NCBI GenBank assembly: GCA_010029175.1
Contig: RGNC01000105.1
Span: 1 to 6,886 of the forward strand
Source: Synechococcaceae bacterium WB8_1B_136
Lineage (GTDB): Bacteria; Cyanobacteriota; Cyanobacteriia; PCC-6307; Cyanobiaceae
Direction of reading: 5' to 3'
Length of the DNA stretch: 6,886 nt
The translations under genes were made by a program, and so were the position numbers. Below are positions 5,982 through 6,886 of this stretch, in pieces; within the stretch, counting starts at the first letter, position 1, and each line of letters opens with the position of its first letter. The notes under the pieces are model-generated. The model was given only the letters and a program-made list of their open reading frames with translations. It was not told the DNA's origin and made no database searches.

Positions 5982-6886
<905 letters not shown>

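Overview
The window is compact, GC-rich bacterial DNA. It most likely comes from a picocyanobacterium of the Synechococcus/Cyanobium type. The support is a secreted DUF3122 protein (a family known mainly from cyanobacteria), an FtsH of the cyanobacterial FtsH1 type, a GH116/GBA2-like glucosidase, and weak or absent Shine-Dalgarno sites. This assignment is inferred from gene content; no rRNA or photosynthesis gene is present to confirm it.

Layout. Positions 1-170 hold the 3' end of an unidentified plus-strand gene, followed by a small hairpin with a T-run (184-212) that may end its transcript. Next is a tight plus-strand trio: a GH116 glycoside hydrolase (221-2734), a secreted DUF3122 protein (2743-3285, 8 nt later) and the bifunctional riboflavin enzyme RibD (3282-4382, joined by an ATGA overlap). 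They look like one transcription unit, although no functional link among them is established. A minus-strand pair follows, transcribed from right to left: an SRAP/HMCES-type DNA-protein crosslink protein (5887-5240), then a potassium-channel-like membrane protein ending at 4404. RibD and the channel converge across a 21-nt gap that carries a perfect 14-bp tandem duplication. The SRAP gene and ftsH diverge from a 94-nt intergenic region (5888-5981). The plus-strand ftsH begins at 5982 and runs off the right edge, so its protease domain is not in the window.

Assessment. All intact genes belong to recognisable families with their catalytic residues present. I see no CRISPR array, tRNA, rRNA, insertion sequence, phage gene or toxin-antitoxin pair, and no convincing new system. 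The points most worth a second look are the GH116 enzyme in an organism group with no known glucosylceramide, its apparent operon with DUF3122 and ribD, the duplicated palindrome at the ribD/channel junction, the hairpin and ambiguous start of the channel gene, and the altered GFYEW motif in the SRAP protein. The very long antisense open frames are side effects of high GC.
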